A stretch of 64,000 nt of DNA. Origin: Calditrichia bacterium (lineage in GTDB: Bacteria > Calditrichota > Calditrichia > RBG-13-44-9 > J075). Made by a program: the position numbers and the translations under genes. The notes below the pieces were generated by a model. It was not told the DNA's origin. It worked only from the letters and a program-made list of their open reading frames with translations, and did not search any database. This document shows positions 25,505 to 33,055 of this stretch, one piece after another (within the stretch, counting starts at the first letter, position 1; the number at the start of each line of letters is the position of its first letter). The stretch covers positions 1 to 64,000 of the forward strand of contig JANQRS010000016.1 of assembly GCA_028284445.1 (NCBI GenBank). Direction: 5' to 3'.

Positions 25505-26725
25505 TCATTTGTCATTCCCCACAAGTCCCGGATTCGACTTCTTCCTCTCGGGATCATAGAACTGCGGTTTGTGCAAAATTGCCGCAACCGTCTGGCGCTT
25601 ATGCTCCACAGTCATTTCGATGTAGACCTCGCTGCCCAAATCGACATAGTCGGTCTGCAGTGTTGCCAGGGCAATATTCTTTTTGAGGATAGGAGACCAA
25701 GTGCCGCTGGTGGCATAACCGATTTGCTGCGCGCCATCTCGATCAAAATAAATTGGTATGGATTTTCGCCAGGCCATGGTGCTGATTTCCGGCGGCAGAC
25801 CGTGTTTTGCATAGAGTGCTTCCGTCTCCGGCCAGTCAATATCCAGGCCTGCAATTGTCCACTGTGATCCACTGGCTTTTTCGGCTTTCAGCGCCTGCTG
25901 CCCGTTAAAGGGTGCGCGATTCAGATGCACGGTCCATCCGAGCGAAAGTTCGTAGGGCGACGATTTGCGATCTTCGATCAAGGCGTGAAGGGAATTATAG
26001 TAGTCGACATTCTTGAGAATCAAACCGGCTTCTACGCGGGTGACATCCAGTGCGTCCAAGCCGGCCGGACGTATTGCGTAGTTTCGGCCGTTGGCCATCA
26101 AGGCATCCCAAAGTTTCAATGCATGCGCGTTTTCTACCCAGATCTCATAACCGAGATCGCCGGTATAGCCGGTGCGAGAGATCCAGATCGAATAGCCATC
26201 TACGTTGGCAGAGACCGTCTGGAAGAATTTCAGCTGATCCATATCAGCATCACAGGTCTGTCGCAGGATATCACGTGATGTGGGGCCTTGCAGCGCAAGT
26301 CCGGCGACTTTGTCCGACACGTCTTCCAACTCGACATCATAGCCACGCCGGAAGCGGCTGAACCAGGCGTAGGAAGGATCCGCAGAGGTAACGAAGAAGG
26401 ACGTTTCGGAACGACGCATAACAGTGCCGTCATCGATGACTTTACCGTCATCATCACACCAGCAAAGATATGCAACGCGTCCAACCTTGAGCTTGCGAAT
26501 ATTGCGCACCATAATGTGTGACAAATAATCAGCGGCGTCCGGGCCCTCAACCCGGTATTTGAATAAAGGCGTGACATCCAGCAGGCCGGCTGAATTGCGA
26601 AAAGCAAAATATTCCTGGTCGTGATAGAACTGATAGGAACTAACCGCATGGTATCCGGCCCATTCCTTCCAGTGCATACTTTCGCACAAGGACATCATCC
26701 GCGGGAAGAAAGGCGTCTTTTGCAT
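25505..26725 (-). CDS. GcvT-type aminomethyltransferase family protein
   Basis: A 406-aa member of the folate-dependent GcvT/DMGDH-C superfamily. It contains SAGLLDVTPLFKYRVEGPDAADYL, the substrate loop DDDGKVIDDGTV with the catalytic-type Asp, GLALQGPTSRDIL, SRTGYTGDLGYEIWV and the C-terminal barrel from about residue 320. It is not the glycine-cleavage T protein by context, since no gcvH or gcvP is present. Relatives transfer methyl or methylene groups from dimethylglycine, sarcosine or DMSP to THF. It lies between the Rieske gene and the FAD oxidoreductases, and purU nearby would consume the formyl-THF produced. Confidence 0.88.
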   Translation of the reverse strand: MQKTPFFPRMMSLCESMHWKEWAGYHAVSSYQFYHDQEYFAFRNSAGLLDVTPLFKYRVEGPDAADYLSHIMVRNIRKLKVGRVAYLCWCDDDGKVIDDGTVMRRSETSFFVTSADPSYAWFSRFRRGYDVELEDVSDKVAGLALQGPTSRDILRQTCDADMDQLKFFQTVSANVDGYSIWISRTGYTGDLGYEIWVENAHALKLWDALMANGRNYAIRPAGLDALDVTRVEAGLILKNVDYYNSLHALIEDRKSSPYELSLGWTVHLNRAPFNGQQALKAEKASGSQWTIAGLDIDWPETEALYAKHGLPPEISTMAWRKSIPIYFDRDGAQQIGYATSGTWSPILKKNIALATLQTDYVDLGSEVYIEMTVEHKRQTVAAILHKPQFYDPERKKSNPGLVGNDK

Positions 26726-26757
26726 AAGCGTGGCCCGTGTTTAGGTGTTTGTTAGTC

Positions 26758-26800
26758 ACATCCCCCTGAAATCCCTTCGAAGGGGGACACAGGGGGATGT
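26758..26800. repeat. G/C-rich palindromic element, copy B
   Basis: ACATCCCCCTGAAATCCC at the left is mirrored, imperfectly, by GGGGGACACAGGGGGATGT at the right around TTCGAA. It lies 20 nt after the stop of the minus-strand Rieske gene. The gap between is filled by a TCAATCGTCAATCTTCAATC run like the cydA-cydB heptamer array. Confidence 0.88.
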
Positions 26801-26820
26801 CAATCGTCAATCTTCAATCG

Positions 26821-27969
26821 TTAATCGTCTCCTTCATGCCCCAATGCTTTTAACACCTCACGATCTAACGCAAAGAGGATGTCTTCCTGTCCGGAATAAT
26901 GCCCGCGATCAAAACGGCGGGACTTGAGGCCCAATTGCATTTGTTCACAGACTTGCCAGTCTTCGAGATTTGTGGCATCCCAGAACTCAATGGCTGACTG
27001 GAAGCGCGCCATGTGTGCATCATTATTGATTACATCCGGATGGAGAAGGAAGAAGCAATCATTTTTACTCTTGCCGACGCCAAGCGGACGAATACGATGG
27101 TAGAGCACGAAATCGGGATGCGGCGAAAACAGCAGGTTGGGGAATATCGAATAGTAGTGAACACGCTGCAAATTATCGCCGTGCACCTCGCAAACCGGCG
27201 GCGCTGCCGCTTTGCCATCCATTGTCATGCCGCCACCTTTTTCCGTCATCTCCATATAGCCACCGATGACCGCTCCTTCCATGCAGTCATGCACCGCATT
27301 GCGAAATGGTGTCCACTTTGAAAGCAGCGGGTGCACACCCGGACAGTGATAACATTCCTGGTAATTCTGAAGAATCAGCTTCCAGTTGCATGCCAGTTCA
27401 TATTCTAGTCTATGAGCGATGCGCAATTCCGGCAGATGCCATTCGGAGAATTTCCCTAAAAGCGGTCCAAGTTCCTGCTCAAAGGGAAGCGGATTTTCCG
27501 CAAGGTTAAGAAAGACAAAGCCACCCCAGCTGCGAACATGGGCGCTGTGTAAGGGATATGCTGCTTTATCAAAACCCTCCAGCTCAGTCATCAACGGTGC
27601 GGCACGTAGCTCGCCGTTAAGTCGATAGCGCCAGGCGTGGTAAGGGCATTGGATGATGCCGTTTTCGAATTGTCCGCTTTCCTCCATGCAGATGCGAGTA
27701 CCGCGATGTCTGCAGACATTAAAATGTGCATGAATATCGCCGCCCTCGTCGCGCACCAGAATGATACTTTCGTCGCCGATCGTTACCGTCTGAAAGTCGC
27801 CGGGCGTAGGCAATTCTTCCTCGCGACAAACCAGCAACCAGCGCTTATAGAAAATCTTTGCAAGCTCCTCACGATAGATCGCTTCGGAATGATAGTAGTG
27901 GCCGGGGAGGGTGCGCATATTGCTATTATGCTGATAATCCACTCCGCGCTTTTTGTAATTGCTTGCCAT
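26821..27969 (-). CDS. Rieske non-heme iron oxygenase, glycine betaine/carnitine monooxygenase-like
   Basis: A 382-aa oxygenase alpha subunit. The Rieske [2Fe-2S] ligands are C86-x-H88 and C108-x2-H111. The mononuclear iron site is in NWKLILQNYQECYHCPGVH (H208, H213), with the third ligand Asp expected in NLEDWQ. Glu205 occupies the bridging position that is Asp in most Rieske dioxygenases. Glu there is known for carnitine monooxygenase CntA and its relatives, which act on quaternary amines. It is the first gene of the four-gene minus operon. No ferredoxin reductase (GbcB/CntB type) is adjacent. Confidence 0.9.
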   Translation of the reverse strand: MASNYKKRGVDYQHNSNMRTLPGHYYHSEAIYREELAKIFYKRWLLVCREEELPTPGDFQTVTIGDESIILVRDEGGDIHAHFNVCRHRGTRICMEESGQFENGIIQCPYHAWRYRLNGELRAAPLMTELEGFDKAAYPLHSAHVRSWGGFVFLNLAENPLPFEQELGPLLGKFSEWHLPELRIAHRLEYELACNWKLILQNYQECYHCPGVHPLLSKWTPFRNAVHDCMEGAVIGGYMEMTEKGGGMTMDGKAAAPPVCEVHGDNLQRVHYYSIFPNLLFSPHPDFVLYHRIRPLGVGKSKNDCFFLLHPDVINNDAHMARFQSAIEFWDATNLEDWQVCEQMQLGLKSRRFDRGHYSGQEDILFALDREVLKALGHEGDD

Positions 27970-28278
27970 AATTTCACATCTCTCTTGAGATCATAAAATG
28001 TTTCAGGGCAGCCGGGCATACGAACCCCGACGGCCGGATTTTGCCTGGTATAAAACAACGGGTGGGATTTTACAGTCCGGGAATGATAACCCAGGGAAGA
28101 AAGCTGCCGGATAAGGGTGGGAGCAAGTCGGCAAAGGAGGTGAGGGAAAATGGCAGCGTTTTCTTTGGCATGTCAATATGTAGCCACAAAATTTGACATT
28201 TACAAGAGTCTGCCGATGCAATTGCCAATTTCATGGTGAACGTCTTTGGATATTGTTGATAGCGGCTTATCTTCCAGC
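27970..28278. other. Divergent promoter region
   Basis: This 309-nt region lies between the leftward Rieske operon and a rightward lipoprotein gene. No gene or repeat copy is seen. Both promoters should be here. The Rieske gene has only a weak ribosome site (GAGAGA about ten bases upstream). Confidence 0.5.
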
Positions 28279-29172
28279 ATGAAAAGACATCTGACTACAT
28301 TGATACTGGCCTTTTTCGTAGCTTGCGGCGGCGGTGAGAAGCCAGCACCCGAAGCGAAGCTACCTGCTCCGGATGGTCAGCAGGAAGCACCTGCCGAAAC
28401 GATAGCTGCGCCTGAAGAGAATCAGGCACAAATCGACCAGCCCAATAAGGCCGTGCGTGAGCTGGAATTGACGCATCCGGATTCAGTGGACTACTATCCT
28501 TTTGTTCGCGAAGCGTTTGGGCGATTTTATGGCAAAGATCCATGGGACACTTTGTTGTTGGAGCGTTTTTCGCCGATTGGCTGGTCCGCAGACGGCAAAT
28601 TTTCCTGGCTCAGCGAGCCCCCGGATGTGGCCTGTGGTTGCTATACCGGCCGACTAAAAGTGCAAAGTCTTGTTACTGATAAGATCGTCTGGCAGCACAA
28701 CCATAATTCCGATGGCCTGGCGGAGCTTCGCAGCGCTGCTGATTATCGCAAAGCCGGCAAGGCCTTTTGGGAAAATCAGAAATCGATGATGTCTGAGAAG
28801 TTTAATGAGCTGCAAGTTACGGTTCCAGCGCGGGGCGGTCTGTTGCGCTTTCCCCTGCAATTTGAAGGTGACGAACTGACAGTGGAGCTAACTGCCGATC
28901 GCAAAAAGGAAGGTCGTATGAAAGGCTCTGTTGGCCGGATACAACTGAAGGCGATTTCCAGGAAGCTGGGCAGTAAAGTGATTTTGGATGAAAGTGGGGG
29001 AGAGGATCCCTATGCCTGGCTACTGGATGTGGCCGTTGTAGGCTATATGAAGAGTCCGCTGGAATCCCGCGCGGTTGTCTTGCTGATGGAAGTCCATCGC
29101 GGCTTCGAAGGTCCGCCGAATGTGGTGATGATTCGCCCGATTGGTTTGGGACTGACCAAGGGATTCAAATAA
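28279..29172 (+). CDS. Hypothetical lipoprotein
   Basis: A 297-aa protein. MKRHLTTLILAFFVACGGGE is a signal peptide with a lipobox-like FVAC. A Pro/Ala/Glu-rich linker of about 45 residues follows, then a globular domain with WSADGKFSWLSEP and CGCY, which resembles a short beta-propeller fragment. No family is recognised. ATG 28279 is preferred to an in-frame TTG at 28246 because it places the signal peptide at the N-terminus. It stands alone. Confidence 0.7.
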   Translation: MKRHLTTLILAFFVACGGGEKPAPEAKLPAPDGQQEAPAETIAAPEENQAQIDQPNKAVRELELTHPDSVDYYPFVREAFGRFYGKDPWDTLLLERFSPIGWSADGKFSWLSEPPDVACGCYTGRLKVQSLVTDKIVWQHNHNSDGLAELRSAADYRKAGKAFWENQKSMMSEKFNELQVTVPARGGLLRFPLQFEGDELTVELTADRKKEGRMKGSVGRIQLKAISRKLGSKVILDESGGEDPYAWLLDVAVVGYMKSPLESRAVVLLMEVHRGFEGPPNVVMIRPIGLGLTKGFK

Positions 29173-29232
29173 TTTGAGTGGCAGCGGCAGGAGAATATGG
29201 TTGGCGGAAAGCGGTAGTCGGTGGCAGTGAAT

Positions 29233-29350
29233 TAAATGACGAATGTCGAATGAAAAATTACATCCTTCTTCGAAGAGGGATATGGACTCAGAACTAACAA
29301 CAAAGTCCCATTCTGACGTTTTCACGTTTTCACGTTTTCACGTTTTAACT
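29233..29350. repeat. Mixed oligomer repeats and a decayed palindromic element
   Basis: The convergent gap contains an AATGACGAATGTCGAATG run (29233-29250). It also has a degenerate piece of the palindromic family, ACATCCTTCTTCGAAGAGGG (about 29259-29279). Next come three to four copies of the 8-nt unit TTTTCACG (29318-29345). Their stacking in one gap suggests a site that has repeatedly taken up or grown simple repeats. Confidence 0.6.
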
Positions 29351-29408
29351 TTTTAACGAAAAACCGTCAACGATCAACTACCAATCGACACCTAACACCT
29401 TGCTTTCT

Positions 29409-29858
29409 TCACTCCCCAACAGAAATATCGTCACTTAGTTCATTATCATCGTCGGCTTGCCAGGGGATGAGCGGGGCGAGGTGATCTCCGCAAAAGCGGA
29501 TGCCCTGACAAACGCCTTCGCAGAATTTTTCCTCATCGAAATATGGCTGCATCAGATTGCGAACTTCTTCAAAAAAGGTCGACTCGACTTTCTCGCTGAT
29601 GCCGCTATCACCAATGATGGCGTATTTGCGGCTCTTCATGCTGAGATAAATCAGCAGTCCGGTCTGCCCTTCGGTGCGCTGCATGCCGATTTTGCGAAAC
29701 ACGACTTGCGCCCGTTTAATCGGATGCCGCCAGCAGCGATTCTCCACATGCAGACGAATTTCGCAGGCGGTCTTTTTTTCTGCGGCACGAATCTCCGCTA
29801 TAATGCGTTCCGCTTCTTCCTGATGGAAATAGGTGCGTTTGCGATCGGCTGTTTTCAT
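29409..29858 (-). CDS. TPM domain protein, cytoplasmic type
   Basis: This 149-aa protein consists of a TPM (TLP18.3/Psb32/MOLO-1) domain. Landmarks are ERIIAEIRAAEKKTACEIRLHVE, RTEGQTGLLIYLSMKSRKYAIIGDSGI and GVCQGIRFCGDHLAPLIP. No signal peptide is present, in contrast to its upstream neighbour with the same domain. It is the last of three minus-strand genes with LemA and the YgcG-like protein, a common trio. Molecular function unknown. Confidence 0.85.
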   Translation of the reverse strand: MKTADRKRTYFHQEEAERIIAEIRAAEKKTACEIRLHVENRCWRHPIKRAQVVFRKIGMQRTEGQTGLLIYLSMKSRKYAIIGDSGISEKVESTFFEEVRNLMQPYFDEEKFCEGVCQGIRFCGDHLAPLIPWQADDDNELSDDISVGE

Positions 29859-29957
29859 AAAGCAGATATCAGTTAATTGTTGACAGTTGATAGAGATTTT
29901 TCTGGCCCATCCAACTTAAATATCGGCGCGCAGCGCCTGACGCTGCCGAAGGCAGCA

Positions 29958-30758
29958 TCACCAGCTTCCGCTAGCCCCGCCGCCACCGGACATACCACCG
30001 AATCCGCCGCCGAATCCACCACCGAAACCGCCACCTGAGGATCGCCCTCCGCCGCGTCCAAAATCAGTGAAAATAATCGGACCGTCCCAGCGATGCGAGC
30101 GATGGCCACGCCGAGTGTAGGTCGTCGAACGGCTCCGCCGTGACTGCCAGATGGCCCGGATGATTAAGAAGGCCACGAAGAGCCAGAACAAATAATTGCT
30201 ATCATCATCGCTTTGTGGTGTACGTCGGCGAACAGGCAAATTATAGCGTCCTTCAACGGCGGCAATAATCGCCTCGATGCCCTGCGAAACGCCGCCGTAA
30301 ATATCCCCGCGTTGAAAAGGCGGTGCAATTTCATCGCGGATAATGACAGCTGAGTGCAGGTCAGTCAGTGCATCTTCCAGCCCGTAGCCAACTTCTATAC
30401 GTAGTTTGCGGTCTTGCAAAAAGATCGCCAGAAGAACGCCGTTCTGCTCCTGCTTGCGACCCGGCCCCCATTTGGTAAAAAGCCGCGTAACATAATCTTC
30501 CATCACATAGTTCTCGGGAACGCGATTGAAGATAGCGACAAATATTTGGGTGGAGGTGTTGGTTTCCAACGCTCGCAGCCGGGCGTCGAGGGTCTGCTTT
30601 TGTGCAGGTGTCAGTGTGCCGGTAAAATCGTTTACCCAACTGCTTGCAGCGGGGAATTCACCTTGAGCGTGGAGCTTGCTGCCTGAAGTGACCAGCGCAG
30701 TCAATAGCAGCATGCCGGTAAAAGCTACCGGCATTGCATGTTTAAAGGGCTTTTTCAC
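29958..30758 (-). CDS. YgcG-like exported TPM domain protein with Gly-rich tail
   Basis: A 266-aa protein starting at GTG 30758. It has a signal peptide (FTGMLLLTALVTSGSKLHA), a periplasmic TPM domain (NDFTGTLTPAQKQTLDARLRAL, LRIEVGYGLEDALTD), one membrane span near residue 190 and a C-terminal Gly/Ser-rich tail with repeated GGGFGGGF. This is the standard architecture of YgcG proteins, which pair with LemA. It starts 11 nt after the LemA stop. Confidence 0.9.
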   Translation of the reverse strand: MKKPFKHAMPVAFTGMLLLTALVTSGSKLHAQGEFPAASSWVNDFTGTLTPAQKQTLDARLRALETNTSTQIFVAIFNRVPENYVMEDYVTRLFTKWGPGRKQEQNGVLLAIFLQDRKLRIEVGYGLEDALTDLHSAVIIRDEIAPPFQRGDIYGGVSQGIEAIIAAVEGRYNLPVRRRTPQSDDDSNYLFWLFVAFLIIRAIWQSRRSRSTTYTRRGHRSHRWDGPIIFTDFGRGGGRSSGGGFGGGFGGGFGGMSGGGGASGSW

Positions 30759-30769
30759 TATGCGCCGGC

Positions 30770-31357
30770 CTAAAACTCAACTTTGGGAGCTACTTCAGCA
30801 CCGGATTGCGCCTTAAATGGCTCACGAGGCGTGAAGCCCCACATCGGGGCAAGGAAATTCCAGGGGAAGCTGCGAATGTTGGTGTTATAGGTTTGCACAG
30901 CTTCATTGTAGCGACGCCGCTCAACAGAAATGCGATTTTCCGTGCCTTCCAATTGCGCCTGCAGGTTCAGGAAATTCTGATCAGATTTCAAAACCGGATA
31001 TTGTTCAACCACTACCATCAATCGCTGCAGCGCCCCGGAAAGGGTGCCTTGCATTTCCTGGAATTGCTGCATCTGCTGGGGATTGCTCAGCAGATCAGAG
31101 TCGACATTCATAACGCCACCGAGCTTGGCGCGCGCTTCGGTGACACCTACCAATACTTCCTTCTCCTGTTCGGCGAATCCCTTGACCGTGGCCACGAGGT
31201 TGTCAATCAGGTCTGCGCGACGCTGATAGGCATTTTCAACCTGCGCCCAGGCAGTTTTCACCGCTTCATCTTGCTCAACCATGGTGTTGTATGGATTACA
31301 CCCGGTAAATAAACCCGACACAACCAGAACAAGACCGAGAATCCACGCTTTTTTCAT
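30770..31357 (-). CDS. lemA: LemA family protein
   Basis: A 195-aa protein with a lipoprotein-like signal (LVLVVSGLFTGC) and an antiparallel helical core (YNTMVEQDEAVKTAWAQVENAYQRRADLIDNLVATVKGFA). The family end motif is NTNIRSFPWNFLAPMWGF. The start has GAGG about seven bases upstream. LemA proteins are envelope-associated with no settled function. It leads the LemA-TPM-TPM operon. Confidence 0.93.
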   Translation of the reverse strand: MKKAWILGLVLVVSGLFTGCNPYNTMVEQDEAVKTAWAQVENAYQRRADLIDNLVATVKGFAEQEKEVLVGVTEARAKLGGVMNVDSDLLSNPQQMQQFQEMQGTLSGALQRLMVVVEQYPVLKSDQNFLNLQAQLEGTENRISVERRRYNEAVQTYNTNIRSFPWNFLAPMWGFTPREPFKAQSGAEVAPKVEF

Positions 31358-31542
31358 TTTGTTTTCCTCTTCGCTAAAAATGACTGTATTTTGTTGCGCT
31401 ACAGCATCATGTGGATACTTTAGACCAACAGCATTATTCTGGATAAAGCGCTATTAGTGAACGGATTTCGCCGGAAATATGCAAGTTTTTTAATGAAATT
31501 ATAGTTTAGGAAAGGCTTTTAGCAGGGAGGATGAGAGTTCGG

Positions 31543-32175
31543 CTAGGGCTTGGGTTGAACGCGCGCCTGCGGATTTAATTCAAGCCACCACTTGACACGG
31601 AAGTAGATAGAATCCATCTCCGTTGTCGTGATGTCGAAGAGGCTGGCGACGTTCTTCTTCTTGTTCCGAATCATCTTCGAACCCGCTTCAGGTGCTGTCG
31701 AATATTCCGAGGCGAACATTTCCGCTGAAAAAAAGGTGTCGAGGACGGTATTGTAGATCATTTTATCTACAGAACCGGGGCGATAGGTGTAAATGCTGAG
31801 GTCCGGCAACCAGTCCGTCAAGTCCCAACGGAAGCCTTTTCCGGGGAAGTACATTGCGCCGGTGGCAGATTTATCACCGATGACAGCGTCATCCCGAAAC
31901 ACGTAGATACGGGTCCGTTTTGATGGCGGTGGGTCACCGGGCCACTGAACAGATAATTTAACCTGTTCCATCACTTCCCGCGTTGAAAGATAGGGAGGGA
32001 GCTTGATTTTGACAATGTCTTCGTATTGGCTATAGTAATTTTCTATTAGCCGGTATTTTATTTCGAGGGAGTCGCGGTCAACTTCCTGTGCGAGTATGGA
32101 ATAAATAGGAGCGATGGCAAAGAAAATTGGGAAAACAAAGGCACAAATACGTCTGTTGAGGCATGATTTTTTCAT
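31543..32175 (-). CDS. Hypothetical secreted protein
   Basis: A 210-aa protein with an N-terminal signal peptide (CAFVFPIFFAIAPIYSILAQ). The start ATG at 32175 is chosen because the longer frame to 32370 runs through the opposing nucleotidyltransferase gene. The mature part has IRYRLIENYY-type and WPGDPPPSKRTRIYVFRDD stretches, with many aromatic residues and no Cys. No family is recognised; it could be a small outer-membrane-associated or GWxTD-neighbour type protein, but that is a guess. Divergent from the next gene, with a 58-nt gap. Confidence 0.6.
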   Translation of the reverse strand: MKKSCLNRRICAFVFPIFFAIAPIYSILAQEVDRDSLEIKYRLIENYYSQYEDIVKIKLPPYLSTREVMEQVKLSVQWPGDPPPSKRTRIYVFRDDAVIGDKSATGAMYFPGKGFRWDLTDWLPDLSIYTYRPGSVDKMIYNTVLDTFFSAEMFASEYSTAPEAGSKMIRNKKKNVASLFDITTTEMDSIYFRVKWWLELNPQARVQPKP

Positions 32176-32233
32176 ACGATCTAAAATTAGTAAAATAGTT
32201 GCTATAAATAAAGTAAAAATCTGAGGAAAACGA

Positions 32234-32992
32234 TTGACAAACCCGAACGGAAAACCACGCATTGCCATGGTGATGGCAGCCGGATTCGGCACCCGCATGC
32301 AGGACTTGACCAAAGAAATTCCCAAGCCCTTGCTGCCGTTGGGAAATGTGCGGATCATCGATACGGTCATTCACAAATTGGCCAACCAGGGCATTGAACG
32401 GGTCGTGGTCAACCTGCATTATCACGCTGACGTTGTCCGCGAGCATCTGGGAGACGGGCGCAAATTTGGCGTGGAGTTGATTTACAGCGAAGAGCCGGAA
32501 CTGCTAGGATCCGGCGGCGGCATCGCCAATGCGGAATCCTATTTTGAAGGCGAAACCATTGTTGTGGTCAATGCCGACGTGCTCTGCGAGGTGAATATTA
32601 GCGAGCTCTACAAGTGGCATTATGAACATGATGCAATTGCGACCATGACAATGTTGCCGTCTACCAACAGTACGGACTACGGCTTACTGCTTCGCAATGC
32701 ACATTTTCAGCTACAGGGCTTCCTCGTGCGCAATGCCATGATGCCGTTTGGATTGAAGACCGGCATTTTTACCGGACATCAGGTGTTATCTGCGCATGCC
32801 CGTAGCTACCTGAGTGCCGAAAATCAGTCGATTATTTCCGCTTTCTACATTCCGGCAATTGAGGGCGGAGAACGTATATTTGTCTATCCCTACGAAGGCC
32901 GCTGGCTGGATATCGGCACCAAGAGTTTCTACCTGGAATTTGTCGGGAAAATTCGCAGCGGGGAAGTCAATTTAAATGACTTTATGAAATAG
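32234..32992 (+). CDS. Sugar-1-phosphate nucleotidyltransferase (MurU/GMP-like)
   Basis: A 252-aa NTP transferase. MVMAAGFGTRMQDLTKEIPKPLLPLG is the nucleotide loop with its catalytic Arg and Lys. The metal Asp lies in VVNADVLCEV and the second metal site near RWLDIGTKS. The short form without a C-terminal beta-helix resembles MurU (MurNAc-1-phosphate uridylyltransferase) or mannose-1-phosphate guanylyltransferases; sequence alone cannot separate them. The start is TTG 32234 with TGAGG seven bases upstream. If it is MurU, it would complement the NamZ gene at 4.7 kb in cell-wall sugar recycling. Confidence 0.8.
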   Translation: MTNPNGKPRIAMVMAAGFGTRMQDLTKEIPKPLLPLGNVRIIDTVIHKLANQGIERVVVNLHYHADVVREHLGDGRKFGVELIYSEEPELLGSGGGIANAESYFEGETIVVVNADVLCEVNISELYKWHYEHDAIATMTMLPSTNSTDYGLLLRNAHFQLQGFLVRNAMMPFGLKTGIFTGHQVLSAHARSYLSAENQSIISAFYIPAIEGGERIFVYPYEGRWLDIGTKSFYLEFVGKIRSGEVNLNDFMK

Positions 32993-33055
32993 CGGATTCT
33001 CAAAAGGCAATTCAAAAAACATGGGTGGCCTTAAGCAGCAACTGTTTCCCTTGTC

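Noticed and set aside
25505..26725. Aminomethyltransferase as glycine cleavage GcvT
   Set aside because: No gcvH or gcvP, and the operon partners are a Rieske oxygenase and flavoproteins.
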